In this document: positions 1 through 7,535 of the stretch, in pieces | Numbering within the stretch: the stretch's first letter is position 1 | Layout of the letters: every line of letters starts with the position of its first letter | Origin: Odoribacter sp. | Lineage (GTDB): Bacteria; Bacteroidota; Bacteroidia; Bacteroidales; Prolixibacteraceae | Direction of reading: 5' to 3' | DNA length: 64,000 nt | Assembly (NCBI GenBank): GCA_013824715.1 | Contig: PNOH01000010.1 | Location: 1 to 64,000 of the forward strand | Program-made: the position numbers and the translations under genes | Notes under the pieces: model-generated | Databases searched by the model: none | What the model was told of the DNA's origin: nothing | Seen by the model: only the letters and a program-made list of their open reading frames with translations

Positions 1-312
1 GGTTCCGATTCTTTTATTGGAAATGATTACTGAAGCGCCTTTTAGCGGTTTTCCATCTTCAGAAATGACTTTTCCTACTATCGTTTTCTTTGCTTCGGGA
101 AGATTAATTTGAATCGTGTTCCTCTTCATGGTAATAACCAATTCTTTTTCAAAATCGGGGTTTACTTTTTGTGTTTCAAACCCGACATAAATAATCACAA
201 TCGGTGAAGCATCAGTTAATACAAGTTTAAAGTTTCCTGAAGCATCGGTAATGGTTCCGATTCTTTTATCGGAAATGATCACTGAAGCGCCTTTTAGCGG
301 CTTTCCATTTTC
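1..312 (-). repeat. 252-bp-period tandem coding repeat in the M56 gene
   Basis: Bases 1-59 are almost identical to bases 253-311 (both begin GGTTCCGATTCTTTTAT), a spacing of 252 bp or 84 codons in frame. The copies encode successive carboxypeptidase-regulatory-like domains. More copies may lie left of the window. Confidence 0.85.
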
Positions 313-1239
313 ATCGGTTACTTTTCCCTTGATTGTTTTTTCGTTTTGATTCAGATTTGTTGAATGCTCTTCTGGTTGAATAAACTTGTATTCCGGCGCA
401 GCAAAAGCATAGAAAACACCCGCGATCAGCGGTAAAACCAGTAGAAGTTTGAGTTTCCGGATAGGTGAACTTATATTCTGTTTCATCATGTTAAATCTTT
501 TTTTGTTGAGTGAATAATTGAATGAATTGGCCAGCGTAATCACCGGTCCGCCGAACATCTGGTTCAGCAATGCCGCACGGTAAATGGCCGGATTGGTGGT
601 ACGCTGCAGCGCACGCTCGTCGGCCAGGTATTCGTGGTTCTGCCTGATCAAATGGCCATACAGCCAGATGGCAGGGTTAAACCACTGCACCGTGCGGAGG
701 ATTTCGAAAAGCAGCAAATCAATCCAGTGCTGTTGCCTGATGTGCTCCAGTTCGTGGTTCACAATTTCGTTCGTTTCAGTGTCAGAGATTGAAGGATTGA
801 CAAATACGAACGAGAAAAATGAAAACGAAGCGGGGTATTCAGCAGTACGGATCAATTTTGCCGAACTATACTGACGTTTTTCTGATTTTCGGATGATCCG
901 AAAAACCGGAAGTGTCTGCCTGAAAATTCGGAAAATCAGGTAACTGATTCCTGAAAGATAGAATAACAGCAACAGGTTTTGCAGATTGAACGATTCTTCG
1001 GGCGCCATCGTAATTCCCTGAATTTGTGGATCGGGAACTTCGACGCTTGGAACAAGCGGTAACCAGACCGTGTAGTGCCAGGTGAAAAGCGGAAAAATGA
1101 TGGAGACCAGGATCCCGGAAACCAGGTAAATCCGGTTCAGGGTAAAGAATCGCTCGTTCCGGAGAAACAGCGCATAAACCAAAGCAAAACCCGTCAGCCA
1201 AACCGACGATTTAAACAAATAGAGTGCAAATGCTTCCAT
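1..1239 (-). CDS. M56-family sensor peptidase (BlaR1-like), 3' end beyond window
   Basis: The frame opens at ATG 1239, 11 bases after the blaI stop, and stays open to the left edge (413 codons), so the C-terminus is missing. The N-terminal 110 residues hold three hydrophobic segments. The zinc-protease motif HELEH lies at about residues 162-166, followed by NHEYLADE near 201-208, both typical of peptidase family M56 (BlaR1/MecR1). A further membrane segment at about 264-281 leads to the extracytoplasmic part, which carries two carboxypeptidase-regulatory-like repeats (GKVTDENGKPLKGASV and a near copy 84 residues later). In this family the membrane protease relieves BlaI repression in response to a signal. 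The ligand here is unknown, and no beta-lactamase gene is visible. Bacteroidota relatives often end in a TonB domain, which would lie outside the window. Confidence 0.88.
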   Translation of the reverse strand, partial: MEAFALYLFKSSVWLTGFALVYALFLRNERFFTLNRIYLVSGILVSIIFPLFTWHYTVWLPLVPSVEVPDPQIQGITMAPEESFNLQNLLLLFYLSGISYLIFRIFRQTLPVFRIIRKSEKRQYSSAKLIRTAEYPASFSFFSFVFVNPSISDTETNEIVNHELEHIRQQHWIDLLLFEILRTVQWFNPAIWLYGHLIRQNHEYLADERALQRTTNPAIYRAALLNQMFGGPVITLANSFNYSLNKKRFNMMKQNISSPIRKLKLLLVLPLIAGVFYAFAAPEYKFIQPEEHSTNLNQNEKTIKGKVTDENGKPLKGASVIISDKRIGTITDASGNFKLVLTDASPIVIIYVGFETQKVNPDFEKELVITMKRNTIQINLPEAKKTIVGKVISEDGKPLKGASVIISNKRIGT

Positions 1240-1250
1240 GGTTTTCGGTT

Positions 1251-1616
1251 TTAGTCTTTCGACAGTTCTTTCCGGGTTTCTTCCATTAATTGTTCCAAAT
1301 CCTGAATGGTCAGGTCTTTTTCGCGGACAAAGAACGAAGCCATGGCCGGAAACGAGTTGTTGAAGTAGCTTTTCATCAATCCGAAAAGCTGTGTCTTTGA
1401 ATATTCGTCCTTCGATACCAAAGGATAATAAACATGCACATTTCCGTAGGTTTTATGCGATACAAATTCCTTCTTTTCCAGAATACGCAGTACGGTAGAA
1501 ACCGTGTTGCGCACGGGTTTGGGCTCGTCGAACCGGTCGCGGATGTCCTTGACCAGACCTTCGCCCATTTCCCACAAATGTTGCATCACCTGTTCTTCTG
1601 CTTTGGTCAGTTGCAT
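1251..1616 (-). CDS. blaI: BlaI/MecI/CopY-family transcriptional repressor
   Basis: A 121-residue winged-helix repressor, the usual family length. The N-terminal LTKAEEQVMQHLWEMGEG and the recognition-helix stretch PVRNTVSTVLRILEKKEF match the BlaI DNA-binding domain. The C-terminal half is the dimerisation region that an M56 protease cleaves in characterised members. It is followed after 11 bases by the M56 gene on the same strand, the standard two-gene sensor arrangement. Two matching inverted repeats lie in its promoter region (1657-1676 and 1698-1715), so autoregulation is likely. The regulated target genes are not evident in the window. Confidence 0.92.
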   Translation of the reverse strand: MQLTKAEEQVMQHLWEMGEGLVKDIRDRFDEPKPVRNTVSTVLRILEKKEFVSHKTYGNVHVYYPLVSKDEYSKTQLFGLMKSYFNNSFPAMASFFVREKDLTIQDLEQLMEETRKELSKD

Positions 1617-1649
1617 AGTTGTAATTTTTAAATTGTCAATCCTTCACGA

Positions 1650-1680
1650 CAAATATATGACTATAAAATTAGTCATGCAA
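1650..1680 (-). promoter_or_regulatory. blaI promoter
   Basis: On the minus strand TTGC (1677-1680) and TATATTTG (1650-1657) are separated by 19 bases. This fits the Bacteroidota -33/-7 promoter (TTG, then TAnnTTTG). Transcription would begin about 25-30 bases before the blaI ATG at 1616. Inferred from motif match only. Confidence 0.65.
1657..1676. promoter_or_regulatory. BlaI-type operator 1
   Basis: Perfect inverted repeat ATGACTA-TAAAAT-TAGTCAT. It fills the spacer between the proposed -33 and -7 boxes of blaI, so repressor bound here would block RNA polymerase. It shares its TGACTA-N6-TAGTCA architecture with operator 2. Confidence 0.7.
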
Positions 1681-1697
1681 GTGTTTTTAGTTAAAAA

Positions 1698-1715
1698 TGA
1701 CTAAATATATAGTCA
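1698..1715. promoter_or_regulatory. BlaI-type operator 2
   Basis: Perfect inverted repeat TGACTA-AATATA-TAGTCA. Its centre is 40 bp from operator 1, close to four helical turns, so two dimers could bind on the same face of the DNA. It lies upstream of the -33 box of blaI. Confidence 0.65.
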
Positions 1716-1767
1716 GTCCATATATTACACAACATGAAATGAATTTGAAAACAGAAAGAATTTCACT

Positions 1768-1818
1768 ATTCCGTCCGAAAGATGTGAAAAGCCTTGTTGA
1801 ACATTATTTCGCGGACGG
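1768..1818 (+). repeat. Dispersed 51-bp inverted-repeat element, copy 1
   Basis: Begins ATTCCGTCCGAAA and ends CGCGGACGG with 29 bases between, so the ends can pair (CCGTCCG with CGGACGG). The same ends, the same 29-base interval and about half-identical interior recur in reverse orientation at 37835-37885. A 60-codon open frame across this stretch (1697-1879) begins inside operator 2 and is not called as a gene. Confidence 0.6.
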
Positions 1819-1905
1819 ACGAGTCTGGCTACAAATATTTCGCAACTCTGTTGCTGAAAAACCTTGTTTCACTTACTGAATACTGAGACTGACCACTGCG
1901 ACTTT

Positions 1906-2472
1906 TCACTTTCCTTTCCGCCAATAATGCATCGGGTTTATGGAAGAGTACAAGCCTTTGTTTACAAATTTGACATCGGCAATCGAGTAAAAGGCATTTG
2001 GATTATAAGTACCGATGATTTCAATTACATGAGGTAAATCGGTTCGTTTGACGATGGAATATATAATGGAAACCTCTTCAATAGCGCCGTGTGCTTCCTG
2101 ATGGGTGATTCCATAGCCATCAATTTTCAGCTTTTCAATCAGTTTGTGCGCGTCGGTTCGGGTTATGATCTGAAGCTGAACAATGCCAACCGCCAGTTTT
2201 TCTTCGATGATCATTCCAATGTAGTTTCCGGTGGCAAAGCCTGCACCATAAGCGATGTAGCAAACCCAGTTGTCGAGGTTCTGGATAATCTTGCTGATTG
2301 CCAGTAACCAAATCAGGACTTCGAAAAATCCAAGTATCGGAGCAATTATTTTTTGTCCTTTGGCAACCATCACTATCCGGATAGTGCCAATAGTCACGTC
2401 GGAAATGCGCGCAAGAAAAATTAACAGAGGAAGAAGTCCGTAGGTAAACAGGTCGCTGTGATAAAAGTCCAT
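1906..2472 (-). CDS. DUF2179/UPF0316 membrane protein
   Basis: 188 residues. Three hydrophobic segments in the first ~95 residues (LLPLLIFLARISDVTIGTIR is the family's conserved start) are followed by a small cytoplasmic DUF2179 domain of about 80 residues (VQLQIITRTDAHKLIEKLK and beyond). This matches the UPF0316 (DUF5698-DUF2179) family, whose biochemical role is unknown. ATG at 2472 is the only sensible start. It stands alone between the bla locus and prfC. The end KGK follows a conserved basic tail. Family assignment is firm, function is not. Confidence 0.85.
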   Translation of the reverse strand: MDFYHSDLFTYGLLPLLIFLARISDVTIGTIRIVMVAKGQKIIAPILGFFEVLIWLLAISKIIQNLDNWVCYIAYGAGFATGNYIGMIIEEKLAVGIVQLQIITRTDAHKLIEKLKIDGYGITHQEAHGAIEEVSIIYSIVKRTDLPHVIEIIGTYNPNAFYSIADVKFVNKGLYSSINPMHYWRKGK

Positions 2473-2528
2473 AAGGTTACACTTTTTTGTAAAGCTACAA
2501 ACTTCTGGTAAAAGGTAAAAGTCCTTTT

Positions 2529-2570
2529 TGCCAGTTGCCAGTTACTGGCAGCTAGCCGCTAGCTGCTGGC
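2529..2570. repeat. Palindromic GCCAG/GCTAGC stretch
   Basis: Contains the perfect palindrome GCAGCTAGC-C-GCTAGCTGC (2548-2566) nested inside repeated TTGCCAG/CTGGCAA words. It lies 28 bases past the prfC stop. The T-run is on the wrong side for a prfC terminator (it precedes the stem on the minus strand), so this is called a palindromic repeat. Confidence 0.55.
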
Positions 2571-2597
2571 AAAAAAAGCATTACTGTAGAAATTTGA

Positions 2598-4181
2598 CTA
2601 AAATTCAGAAGTAAAATGGAACCTGATGTCTTTAAATTCGCCTTGGGCCATGTCGAGGATAAATTGTGAGTCGGCCATAAATACATCGCGGCCACGTTTG
2701 TCTTTGGCCATTTTCTGGTGTTTCCGGTTTTTGAATTCAGTCAAAGCTTTGGGATTGTCGCTTTGAATCCAGCAGGCTTTGTACATTTGCATCGGTTCGA
2801 ACCGGCATTTGGCGTTGTATTCGTGTTCCAGACGGTACTGAATCACTTCGAATTGGAGCTGGCCAACAGTCCCGATAATTTTCCGGCCATTAAACTGACT
2901 GGTAAATAACTGGGCAACACCTTCATCCATCAACTGGTCAATTCCTTTGTTCAACTGCTTGGTTTTCATCGGGTCGGCATTCTCGACAAATTTGAACAAT
3001 TCAGGAGAAAAGCTTGGCAGCCCTTTGAAATGAATATCCTCGCCCTCGCTGATGGTGTCGCCAATGATGAATGATCCGTTATCAGGGAAACCTACTATAT
3101 CGCCAGGATAGGCATCTTCGATGATTTCTTTCTGGGATGCCATAAAGGCAGTGGGGCTCGAAATGCGGAAAGTTTTTCCGGTGCGCACCTGTTTGTACAT
3201 GCTGTTCCGCTCAAACTTTCCGGAGCAAACTTTTACGAAAGCAATACGGCTGCGGTGATTGGGATCGATGTTGGCATGAATCTTAAACACGAATCCGCTG
3301 AATTTATCGTCTTCAGGATTAACCAAACGCTCTTCGGTTTGAACCGGACGCGGCCATGGCGCAATCTTTACAAAGACATCCAATAATTCCTGAACACCGA
3401 AATTGTACAGCGCACTTCCGAAGAAAACAGGAGCCAGGGTTCCGGCAAGATATTCATCGTGGTCGAAAGGTGGATAACCGCCATATACCAATTCCAGATC
3501 TTCACGTAATTTACCGGCATCGCTCCTGATGTAATTTTCAAGTTCCGGACTATTGAGGTCGGTAAAAGAAATGCCGGTTTCGATATCCTGAATGGAAGGT
3601 TTGAAGAGGTTCAGGCTTTTATTGTAAATGTTGTAAACGCCTTTGAAATCTGGACCGTTATTTATTGGCCAGCTAAGCGGATTGATGCTGATTTGCAATT
3701 GTCGTTCAATATCATCGAGCAATTCGAAGGTATCCTGGGTGGGGCGGTCGAGTTTGTTGATGAATACGATAACCGGCGTTTTGCGCATCCGGCAGACATT
3801 CATCAGTTTTTCGGTTTGCGGCTCAACCCCTTTTGCGGCATCAATCACGATTATAACACTGTCAACAGCGGTTAGTGTGCGGAATGTATCTTCCTGAAAG
3901 TCCTGATGACCTGGAGTATCGAGAATATTCACCTTGTAACCATCGTATTCGAAACCCATGACTGAAGTTGCAACAGAAATACCGCGCTGGCGTTCGATTT
4001 CCATAAAGTCGGAAGTAGCTGCTTTTTTGATTTTATTGCTTTTTACTGCGCCGGCAACCCGGATAGCGCCGCCAAACAACAGCAGCTTTTCTGTAAGGGT
4101 TGTTTTCCCGGCATCGGGGTGACTTACAATGGCAAAAGTTCTTCTTCTTCGTATCTCTGTTTGATTACTCATTGAATCCAT
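2598..4181 (-). CDS. prfC: Peptide chain release factor 3
   Basis: 527 residues, full family length. RF3 is a GTPase that recycles RF1 and RF2 from the ribosome after peptide release. The G1 loop [15 protein letters not shown] (about residues 20-34), the switch stretch [13 protein letters not shown]3 DTPGHQDF and G4 NKLD are all present. The C-terminal half carries the RF3-specific domains ([19 protein letters not shown]). ATG 4181 is used; ATG 4172, giving [10 protein letters not shown], is a possible alternative. A -7 box match TACTTTTG lies just upstream at 4195-4202. Single gene, no operon partner. Confidence 0.96.
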   Translation of the reverse strand: MDSMSNQTEIRRRRTFAIVSHPDAGKTTLTEKLLLFGGAIRVAGAVKSNKIKKAATSDFMEIERQRGISVATSVMGFEYDGYKVNILDTPGHQDFQEDTFRTLTAVDSVIIVIDAAKGVEPQTEKLMNVCRMRKTPVIVFINKLDRPTQDTFELLDDIERQLQISINPLSWPINNGPDFKGVYNIYNKSLNLFKPSIQDIETGISFTDLNSPELENYIRSDAGKLREDLELVYGGYPPFDHDEYLAGTLAPVFFGSALYNFGVQELLDVFVKIAPWPRPVQTEERLVNPEDDKFSGFVFKIHANIDPNHRSRIAFVKVCSGKFERNSMYKQVRTGKTFRISSPTAFMASQKEIIEDAYPGDIVGFPDNGSFIIGDTISEGEDIHFKGLPSFSPELFKFVENADPMKTKQLNKGIDQLMDEGVAQLFTSQFNGRKIIGTVGQLQFEVIQYRLEHEYNAKCRFEPMQMYKACWIQSDNPKALTEFKNRKHQKMAKDKRGRDVFMADSQFILDMAQGEFKDIRFHFTSEF

Positions 4182-4283
4182 TTTTTTGAAGCTGCAAAAG
4201 TAGGACTTTATCTGATAAGAATTGAAGGATGGAAGGACTGAATTAGAAGAAATAATTGTTGAAGATGGTTGTGATCGTTATAA

Positions 4284-4396
4284 TTGTTGTCGTTGTTGTA
4301 TTGGTTATTGTTGTTGAGTAGAGTGAAGATTAGGATGGTCCAACCCTAAGCTTTCGGAACAACGCAACTTTGACAACCTGATAACAACGACAACAA
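4284..4396. repeat. GTTGTTG-rich inverted repeat upstream of prfC
   Basis: TTGTTGTCGTTGTT (4284-4297) is exactly complementary to AACAACGACAACAA (4383-4396), with about 85 bases between. The surrounding DNA is low-complexity GTTGTT/AACAAC. It fills the gap between prfC and the downstream end of the amidotransferase-like gene. Confidence 0.6.
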
Positions 4397-4410
4397 ACTC
4401 AACAGAAGAT

Positions 4411-5535
4411 TCACTTTCTATTTTGAGATTTGGATGATGCTGCAATCGCCTTCGATATGGTTTCCCAGTATTTAAGGTGGAAATCGCGATCTTCGGGCGA
4501 CAGAATTTCAAAATATGATTTTGGAGTATCTTCAGGGGCGAACTTCAACTTTTTACCTTCTTTGTAAAGAGCAGGGACTTCAGGATGAAACTGAACAGCA
4601 AATACATTGGGATAGATGCGGTGATGAATGCCTTCAATAACATTTCCATCCATCGAAATGGCAGTTACTACGAGATCTTTGCCCAATTCGTCGATGGACT
4701 GATGGTGACTGCTCAATACCATAGGATTCAATTCCTTTTCTGCTTTTACAGTTTTCAGGAAAAATGGATGGGCAGTATATTGAATGTGATGAAAATTAAT
4801 TCCCATCAACAGTGTATCCTTCGAAATTTCCTGCCAGTAGTTGCGGTGCAACTGGTCTTTTTTCAATTTCAGGGTTTCTTCGGCATTCTTCTTTTGATAG
4901 GTTTGAATTGGGATATCCTGAGTCAATGTTCCTCCGGTTGCCACATTCATACTTTGCAGCCCGAGGCAAAAACCGGTAACGAAATAACCGGGCTTCTCGT
5001 TCATGAAGGCGGAAAATTCCTCATTTTGTCTGCCTCCCAGGAGATGAAATAGTAAACTCAGTTCAAATGTATGACGGTTCGGATCGGTGACTTCAGAAAA
5101 AAGGTTTTTTTGTCCATAGCCTTCAGGATGAATATCGGGGCCACCAAAAAAGAAAATTCCTACAGAGTGATCAAATAAATTTTTGAAAGTTTTTGTCCAT
5201 TCATTCATTTTAAAAATGTGGTCAGGAGTTTCAGAAGCAACAATTTCCTGAAGGTGAAATTTGCTCATTTCGGGTTTACTGATGAGTTCAACCGAACGAG
5301 TGTAATCGTATGCTTCGTGAGTCGAATAAACGCCAATAAATTCGGTATCAGATAGTTGTAGTATGTGGTTGCTTAGAAGAAACTGAATGGTTTCGAGGTT
5401 TTGTACGGTAGGATGTGCCAGCAATATATAGGTTTTATTTGGTTTGAAATCCGATTCAAGAAAATTCTGGGCAAAACCCACATTCAGGAAAAATGTCAAA
5501 ACCAATGTAAAAACGAACTTTTCGAAATATTTCAT
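4411..5535 (-). CDS. Secreted class I glutamine amidotransferase-like protein (peptidase C26)
   Basis: 374 residues. The N-terminal 23 residues are a signal peptide ending VGFAQ. The body resembles the gamma-glutamyl hydrolase/PuuD-like branch of class I amidotransferases: nucleophile elbow GFCLGLQSM with the Cys near residue 191, and QFHPEVP near residue 318 supplying the His and Glu of the triad. Known relatives hydrolyse gamma-glutamyl bonds. Export suggests an envelope peptide or polyglutamate substrate, which is inference. ATG 5535 is required for the signal peptide. The spacing to its neighbours suggests a single transcription unit. Confidence 0.8.
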   Translation of the reverse strand: MKYFEKFVFTLVLTFFLNVGFAQNFLESDFKPNKTYILLAHPTVQNLETIQFLLSNHILQLSDTEFIGVYSTHEAYDYTRSVELISKPEMSKFHLQEIVASETPDHIFKMNEWTKTFKNLFDHSVGIFFFGGPDIHPEGYGQKNLFSEVTDPNRHTFELSLLFHLLGGRQNEEFSAFMNEKPGYFVTGFCLGLQSMNVATGGTLTQDIPIQTYQKKNAEETLKLKKDQLHRNYWQEISKDTLLMGINFHHIQYTAHPFFLKTVKAEKELNPMVLSSHHQSIDELGKDLVVTAISMDGNVIEGIHHRIYPNVFAVQFHPEVPALYKEGKKLKFAPEDTPKSYFEILSPEDRDFHLKYWETISKAIAASSKSQNRK

Positions 5536-5669
5536 GATGGCAGGATTTTCTGACTATATAATTTTATCGTGAAAATAGCATTTTTTACCCGAAGAACGAA
5601 AAAAGTGGTGATCTTTGTTTTATTTGTTATTTTTAAAACTTCGAATTTCAGACCAAAAATAAACCGGAT

Positions 5670-7100
5670 ATGTCGTTTAAAATATTTTTTGCCAGCGCTT
5701 TCGGATTGATTAAATCAACCGCGAAAATTGAAGCTGCTCACGAAGCTTTGCTCGCTGATTTCCGCATGTATCGAGAGTTTGAACAATCCAGCGAACTTGA
5801 GGAGTATCTTGAGCTTGAAATGCTGATTAATTCGGCTGCTTTCAAGCAAAAAAAAGTTGAACTTCAGCATCTTTCTCTCAAGGGGAGTAGGGAAGAGGAA
5901 CTATTGAAAGAAATGAAAAAGCTGGACAAAAACAGCCAGTTACGAAAATATGATGCCACTTTGAAATCGGAGGAACTGAAACGGTTTGAAAAAATAGCTG
6001 TTTCTGATGGATTGGCCCATTACAAGGAACTAAAAGCGGCAGTCGAAATTCATTCGTATGCGGCCATCAAAAAGAAAGGCAAAGAATCAGCAGAGTTTGC
6101 CCTGTATGTCGAATATCAGGTGGTGAAAAAATCATCGGATATTCAGTTTTTTAAACATTTCAGGATGTCTAAGGCTTTGAGAAATTATGAACTGAAGAAG
6201 GATTCGCAGGAACTGAAACGCAGGGAAGAACTTCGGAATATTACGACTTCCACTGAATTTAAAACACAGGTTGCCTATCTTGAAGACAAGCAAAAATGGG
6301 ATAAGACTGAGGATGCAGCTAAAGAAAAACGGTTTTCGGAAATGAAAAAACTGCCTCAGGCAGTTAATTACCTGAAATATAAAGATTCCAATGCTTTTGA
6401 TTTTTTCAAAAAATGGCAACTGGTTTTCGAAGATCATTTTGATTCGCATAAGCTGGATATTCAAAAATGGATGACCAAATCACATTGGGCAAATGAAGCA
6501 TTGGGCCGGAATTTTTCGCAGGTTGGCGATTTGCATGCGTTTACCGATGGCAAAAACGTACTGGTTGATGGGAAATCGCTAAAAATTGAGGTCCGAAAAG
6601 AAAAGACCAATGGAATGCAATGGCACATACCGTTCGGATTTGTGGAACAGGAATACGACTATACCTCAGGAATCATTTCCACCGCTGGAGGGGAATGGTG
6701 GAATCATGGAATTCTGGAAGCTAAAGTGAAGTATTCACCTTCCAATTATTTTGTTGATTCGATCTATTTGTTGGGAGAGGAGAGTTCCCCTCAAATAAAT
6801 CTGGTTGAAATGGGAGTGAAAAACAGAATAGGGACTCTGACAAAAACAGAAAATAGAATTCATAGCGAATGTGAAAGTATTTCAGGATTGAAATCGGGTG
6901 AATTCTATATTTTCAGGCTTGAATGGTCGGCCGGTTCCCTCAAATGGAAAATCAATGACAAGGAAATATTCACAATTGACCTCACAGTTCCCTCACATAC
7001 CATGCACCTGAATGCGGCCTCCATTGTGGTTTCTGAACCTGATGGCAGTTTGCCTCACTGGTTCGAAATCGCCTGGGTTCGTTTTTACCAACGCCAATAG
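5670..7100 (+). CDS. Intracellular GH16-like protein with helical repeats and degenerate active site
   Basis: 476 residues with no signal peptide. Residues ~30-245 are charged helices in six or seven tyrosine-led repeats (for example KYDATLKSEELKRFE and NYELKKDSQELKRREEL). Residues ~250-476 form a concanavalin-like GH16 domain (FEDHFDSHKLDIQKW, GGEWWNHGILEAKVKY). True GH16 enzymes have a catalytic EIDxxE strand. Here the same place reads QINLVE, so the nucleophile Glu is Gln and the Asp is Asn. Hydrolysis is therefore unlikely, and carbohydrate or protein binding is more plausible (inference). It is followed after 3 bases by the PAS gene, suggesting a shared transcript. Confidence 0.75.
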   Translation: MSFKIFFASAFGLIKSTAKIEAAHEALLADFRMYREFEQSSELEEYLELEMLINSAAFKQKKVELQHLSLKGSREEELLKEMKKLDKNSQLRKYDATLKSEELKRFEKIAVSDGLAHYKELKAAVEIHSYAAIKKKGKESAEFALYVEYQVVKKSSDIQFFKHFRMSKALRNYELKKDSQELKRREELRNITTSTEFKTQVAYLEDKQKWDKTEDAAKEKRFSEMKKLPQAVNYLKYKDSNAFDFFKKWQLVFEDHFDSHKLDIQKWMTKSHWANEALGRNFSQVGDLHAFTDGKNVLVDGKSLKIEVRKEKTNGMQWHIPFGFVEQEYDYTSGIISTAGGEWWNHGILEAKVKYSPSNYFVDSIYLLGEESSPQINLVEMGVKNRIGTLTKTENRIHSECESISGLKSGEFYIFRLEWSAGSLKWKINDKEIFTIDLTVPSHTMHLNAASIVVSEPDGSLPHWFEIAWVRFYQRQ

Positions 7101-7103
7101 AAT

Positions 7104-7454
7104 ATGAACTGGACGGATGGATTTTTGGGTGCAATTACGGTTTGCGACCGCGAAGGGATTTTGGTTTATATGAATGAACGGTCGAAACAGGAGTTTGCAA
7201 GATCGGGCGATTATGATTTATTAGGGAAAAGCCTGATTGACTGCCATCCGGAACCTGCCCGGACTTTCCTCCTGAAATTGCTGGCCGAACCAATGCCAAA
7301 TTCTTATACTATCGAAAAAAGGGGAATCCGTAAAATGATCCACCAGACTCCCTGGATGGTAAATGGTGAATTTAAAGGAGTGGTGGAGATTTCGTTTGAA
7401 ATACCAATGGAGATGCCGCATTATAAAAGGGATAAAAACACCAATACAACTTAA
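7104..7454 (+). CDS. Small stand-alone PAS-domain protein
   Basis: 116 residues, essentially a single PAS fold: GAITVCDREGILVYMNERSK is the N-terminal PAS strand pair, DLLGKSLIDCHPEPA the central helix, and WMVNGEFKGVVEISFEIP the C-terminal strands. No kinase, DNA-binding or cyclase domain is attached. Similar proteins can bind haem or small ligands, but none of that is shown here. It follows the GH16-like gene by 3 bases on the same strand, so the two are probably co-expressed. Confidence 0.78.
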   Translation: MNWTDGFLGAITVCDREGILVYMNERSKQEFARSGDYDLLGKSLIDCHPEPARTFLLKLLAEPMPNSYTIEKRGIRKMIHQTPWMVNGEFKGVVEISFEIPMEMPHYKRDKNTNTT

Positions 7455-7497
7455 CCATCTTTAACATATCTCGATATTTAGCAAGGGCAAAAAGTCA

Positions 7498-7505
7498 TAC
7501 CTTTG
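7498..7505 (+). promoter_or_regulatory. -7 box for the DUF5686 gene
   Basis: TACCTTTG fits the Bacteroidota consensus TAnnTTTG. Transcription would start near 7510, which rules out the TTG codon at 7503 as a start and supports ATG 7536. Confidence 0.6.
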
Positions 7506-7535
7506 GTTTTCCGACATTCAAAAAACCAACTGTGT

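Noticed and set aside
1697-1879. 60-codon open frame starting MTKYIV
   Set aside because: It begins inside operator 2 and runs through the 51-bp repeat element; no homology signature and no promoter.
2548-2566. Palindrome as prfC terminator
   Set aside because: The T-run is on the 5' side of the stem for the prfC strand.
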